A stretch of 6,404 nt of DNA. Origin: an uncultured Ruminococcus sp. (GTDB lineage Bacteria; Bacillota; Clostridia; Oscillospirales; Ruminococcaceae). The notes beneath the pieces were generated by a model. That model had not been told where the DNA came from, searched no databases, and saw nothing but the letters and a program-made list of their open reading frames with translations. Shown here piece after piece: positions 5,211 to 6,404 of the stretch (position 1 is the stretch's first letter; each line of letters begins with the position of its first letter). Location: contig CAADWP010000152.1 of assembly GCA_900752785.1 (NCBI GenBank), positions 1 through 6,404 on the forward strand. Reading direction: 5' to 3'. Made by a program: the position numbers and the translations under genes.

Positions 5211-5239
5211 ATTATACAACATTTTCCGGAAATTTGCAA
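5211..5239 (-). promoter_or_regulatory. Sigma-A promoter of pyrE
   Basis: On the minus strand TTGCAA (5239-5234) is followed by a 17-nt spacer and TATAAT (5216-5211). The start would be near 5204, leaving a leader of about 130 nt before pyrE. The leader contains a short ORF with its own ribosome site (ATG at 5183) and a CCGAA/TTCGG stem close to the pyrE ribosome site. Confidence 0.8.
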
Positions 5240-5282
5240 GAGAAACCATAAATTATTTAAATATGTGCATTTATAAATATAT

Positions 5283-6050
5283 TTATGCTGAACGGCGGCA
5301 GGATGGATCCGTTTTGATCTTAAGGCGTAATCTATCGGAAATAAGGGCAATAAACTCCGAATTCGTTGGACGGTCACAAAATCCGCTTACCGAACAGCCA
5401 AAATAATCTTTTATTGTTTTACAGTTTCCGCGTTCCCAGGCAATCTCAATAGCATGACGTATAGCTCGTTCAACTCTTGAAGACGTTGTGCTGTGCTGAC
5501 GAGCTACGATCGGATAAAGCTGCTTTGTTACGCTGTCCATAAGTCTTCTGTCCTCAAGCGAATCAATTATAGCTGTTCTGAGATAATGATATCCCTTTAT
5601 ATGTGCCGGAACTCCGAGCTTATGAATAACATCAGTAACCATTAGCTCAATATCGTTACAGTCAATAACTCCGTTTTTTCTGCAAACGGATTTTACTATT
5701 TTATATAATTCTGTCGTTTCCACAGGTTTAGCAATATAATATGCCGCTCCGCCCTCTATAATCTGACGTTCAATAAACGTATTTTCAATATCGCCGACAA
5801 CAATAAATTCCGGTTTATCAATCATCATTTCCGATACCCTTTTCATTAAAAGCATCGCATCCATTTCCGGCATTGATAAATCAACTACCGCAACATCAGG
5901 CTTGTTCTTTATTATTGATTCAAGCACTGTTTTTCCATTCTTTCTTCTTGTATAGGCGTAGATCCCTGATTCCCTGAGATCCGAGGCTATTCTTACCCCA
6001 AATTCTGCCGTGTCATCTCCGACTAATAAGTTGATTTTTCTGTTTTCCAT
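5283..6050 (-). CDS. spo0A: Spo0A-type response regulator, master regulator of sporulation entry
   Basis: Spo0A is a phosphorelay-activated DNA-binding regulator that binds 0A boxes and starts sporulation. This 255-residue protein has an N-terminal receiver (about 5-122) with the acidic pair D12-D13, the phospho-acceptor D57 in V-V-D-L-S-M-P, and K108-P109. Its C-terminal Spo0A effector domain (about 135-244) is very well kept: G-V-P-A-H-I-K-G-Y at 146-154, T-K-Q-L-Y-P at 175-180, the recognition helix region S-S-R-V-E-R-A-I-R-H-A-I-E at 190-202, and P-T-N-S-E-F-I-A-L-I at 228-237. The receiver is unusual: the switch Thr/Ser after beta-4 is Gly86 (V-V-G-D), and the usual M-P-x-x-D-G is M-P-E-M-D-A. 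The ATG at 6050 has AAGGAG 5 nt upstream. The neighbour usual in Bacillus and many Clostridia, spoIVB, is not next to it. A promoter and a perfect 0A box lie upstream. Confidence 0.92.
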   Translation of the reverse strand: MENRKINLLVGDDTAEFGVRIASDLRESGIYAYTRRKNGKTVLESIIKNKPDVAVVDLSMPEMDAMLLMKRVSEMMIDKPEFIVVGDIENTFIERQIIEGGAAYYIAKPVETTELYKIVKSVCRKNGVIDCNDIELMVTDVIHKLGVPAHIKGYHYLRTAIIDSLEDRRLMDSVTKQLYPIVARQHSTTSSRVERAIRHAIEIAWERGNCKTIKDYFGCSVSGFCDRPTNSEFIALISDRLRLKIKTDPSCRRSA

Positions 6051-6091
6051 TTTGTCTCCTTTTTTATTTCCATCTTTTATCCACTATCATT

Positions 6092-6120
6092 ATTTTATAA
6101 TAAAGCCAATTATTTTTCAA
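6092..6120 (-). promoter_or_regulatory. Probable sigma-A promoter of spo0A
   Basis: On the minus strand TTGAAA (6120-6115), a 17-nt spacer and TAAAAT (6097-6092) give five of six matches in each hexamer. The start would be near 6085, about 35 nt before the spo0A ATG. The region is very AT-rich, which raises the chance of a false match. Confidence 0.55.
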
Positions 6121-6137
6121 TAGTTTTCAAAAAATAA

Positions 6138-6146
6138 TTTGTCGAA
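6138..6146 (+). promoter_or_regulatory. Perfect 0A box upstream of spo0A
   Basis: TTTGTCGAA contains the full Spo0A-binding heptamer TGTCGAA (6140-6146). It lies about 90 bp upstream of the spo0A start and about 58 bp upstream of its predicted transcription start, just above the -35. The position fits autoregulation, activating or repressing, as known for spo0A in Bacillus. Confidence 0.6.
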
Positions 6147-6281
6147 TATTAGGGAATGTTTAATTTAATAAAAATTTAAAAACTTAACAGTCTTTTTGTG
6201 TTCCTTTTTACCAGCCTTTTTAAATATATTGTTATAACATTTCTAAGTATTTGTTATATTAAAAAAATATATATTTTTTAC
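6147..6281. other. AT-rich divergent spacer between spo0A and tRNA-Leu
   Basis: No ORF with a ribosome binding site is visible in this stretch. It holds poly-A/T runs and one inverted repeat, TATAACA (6233-6239) against TGTTATA (6252-6258), with a 12-nt spacer. That repeat could be a regulator site or a chance match in sequence this AT-rich. Confidence 0.4.
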
Positions 6282-6309
6282 TTGACTTTTTCATATTATC
6301 TGATATAAT
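6282..6309 (+). promoter_or_regulatory. Promoter of tRNA-Leu (extended -10)
   Basis: TTGACT (6282-6287), a 16-nt spacer and TATAAT (6304-6309) are present, and TGA precedes the -10 to give an extended -10 element. The start would be near 6316, only a few bases before the mature tRNA 5' end, as is usual for strong tRNA promoters. Confidence 0.8.
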
Positions 6310-6322
6310 TAATAATGTAATT

Positions 6323-6404
6323 GCGAGTGTGCTGGAATAGGCAGACAGGCACGTTTGAGGGGCGTGTGTCGACAGACGTATGGGTTCAAGTCCCATTACT
6401 CGCA
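6323..6404 (+). tRNA. tRNA-Leu, anticodon GAG
   Basis: The 82-nt sequence folds as a class II tRNA. Acceptor arms GCGAGTG (6323-6329) and TACTCGC (6397-6403) pair, with A6404 as the Leu-type discriminator base. The D stem is CTG/CAG. The anticodon stem CACGT/GCGTG (6350-6354 and 6362-6366) encloses TTGAGGG, placing anticodon GAG at 6357-6359, which reads CUC and CUU. A long variable arm follows, with a GTC/GAC stem typical of tRNA-Leu. The T arm is ATGGG-TTCAAGT-CCCAT. The window ends at the discriminator, so it cannot show whether CCA is encoded. Confidence 0.95.

Noticed and set aside
5240..5282. Terminator for spo0A
   Set aside because: The stretch contains only AT-rich partial palindromes with interrupted short arms and no GC stem followed by a T-tract.
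6233..6258. TATAACA/TGTTATA inverted repeat as a defined operator
   Set aside because: Seven-base AT-rich arms in a very AT-rich spacer are easily produced by chance; noted only as content of the spacer.

Overview
The window looks like a chromosomal piece of an AT-rich, endospore-lineage Clostridia bacterium, probably Oscillospiraceae/Ruminococcus-like. The reasons are a Spo0A master regulator, a YlmC/YmxH-family sporulation protein, strong AGGAGG-type ribosome binding sites, near-consensus sigma-A promoters and Firmicutes-type S2, EF-Ts and PyrE sequences. The family placement is inference from protein flavour only. Every protein gene is on the minus strand. The only plus-strand gene is the tRNA at the right edge.

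Layout from right to left, which is the direction of transcription for the protein genes. A tRNA-Leu(GAG) at 6323-6404 has its own promoter and is divergent from spo0A (5283-6050). The gap between them carries a spo0A promoter and a perfect 0A box, suggesting autoregulation. Next is pyrE (4424-5074), with its own promoter and a leader of about 130 nt that holds a short ORF. A strong hairpin closes pyrE, and a YvbK-like GNAT acetyltransferase (3917-4360) follows. A perfect TTGACA-17-TATAAT promoter then drives a 57-residue membrane protein with a sorting-signal-like PATGD motif (3579-3752) and, downstream, the YlmC/YmxH protein (3214-3513). rpsB (2308-3060) and tsf (1304-2221) follow from an extended -10 promoter, with a terminator/attenuator hairpin between them. 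A two-TM protein of unknown function (568-1245) comes next. The last gene is a MoxR AAA+ ATPase (12-383), stopped by an in-frame amber codon where the family normally has Gln.

Together the genes cover translation (S2, EF-Ts, tRNA-Leu), pyrimidine synthesis (PyrE) and sporulation (Spo0A, YlmC/YmxH). The items most worth a second look are the small PATGD protein in the ylmC operon, the Spo0A receiver that lacks its switch Thr/Ser, the 0A box, the pyrE leader ORF, and the amber stop in moxR. I see no mobile element, CRISPR array or clear new defence or biosynthetic system. No stretch longer than 300 bases lacks a gene; the longest is 6051-6322, described below.
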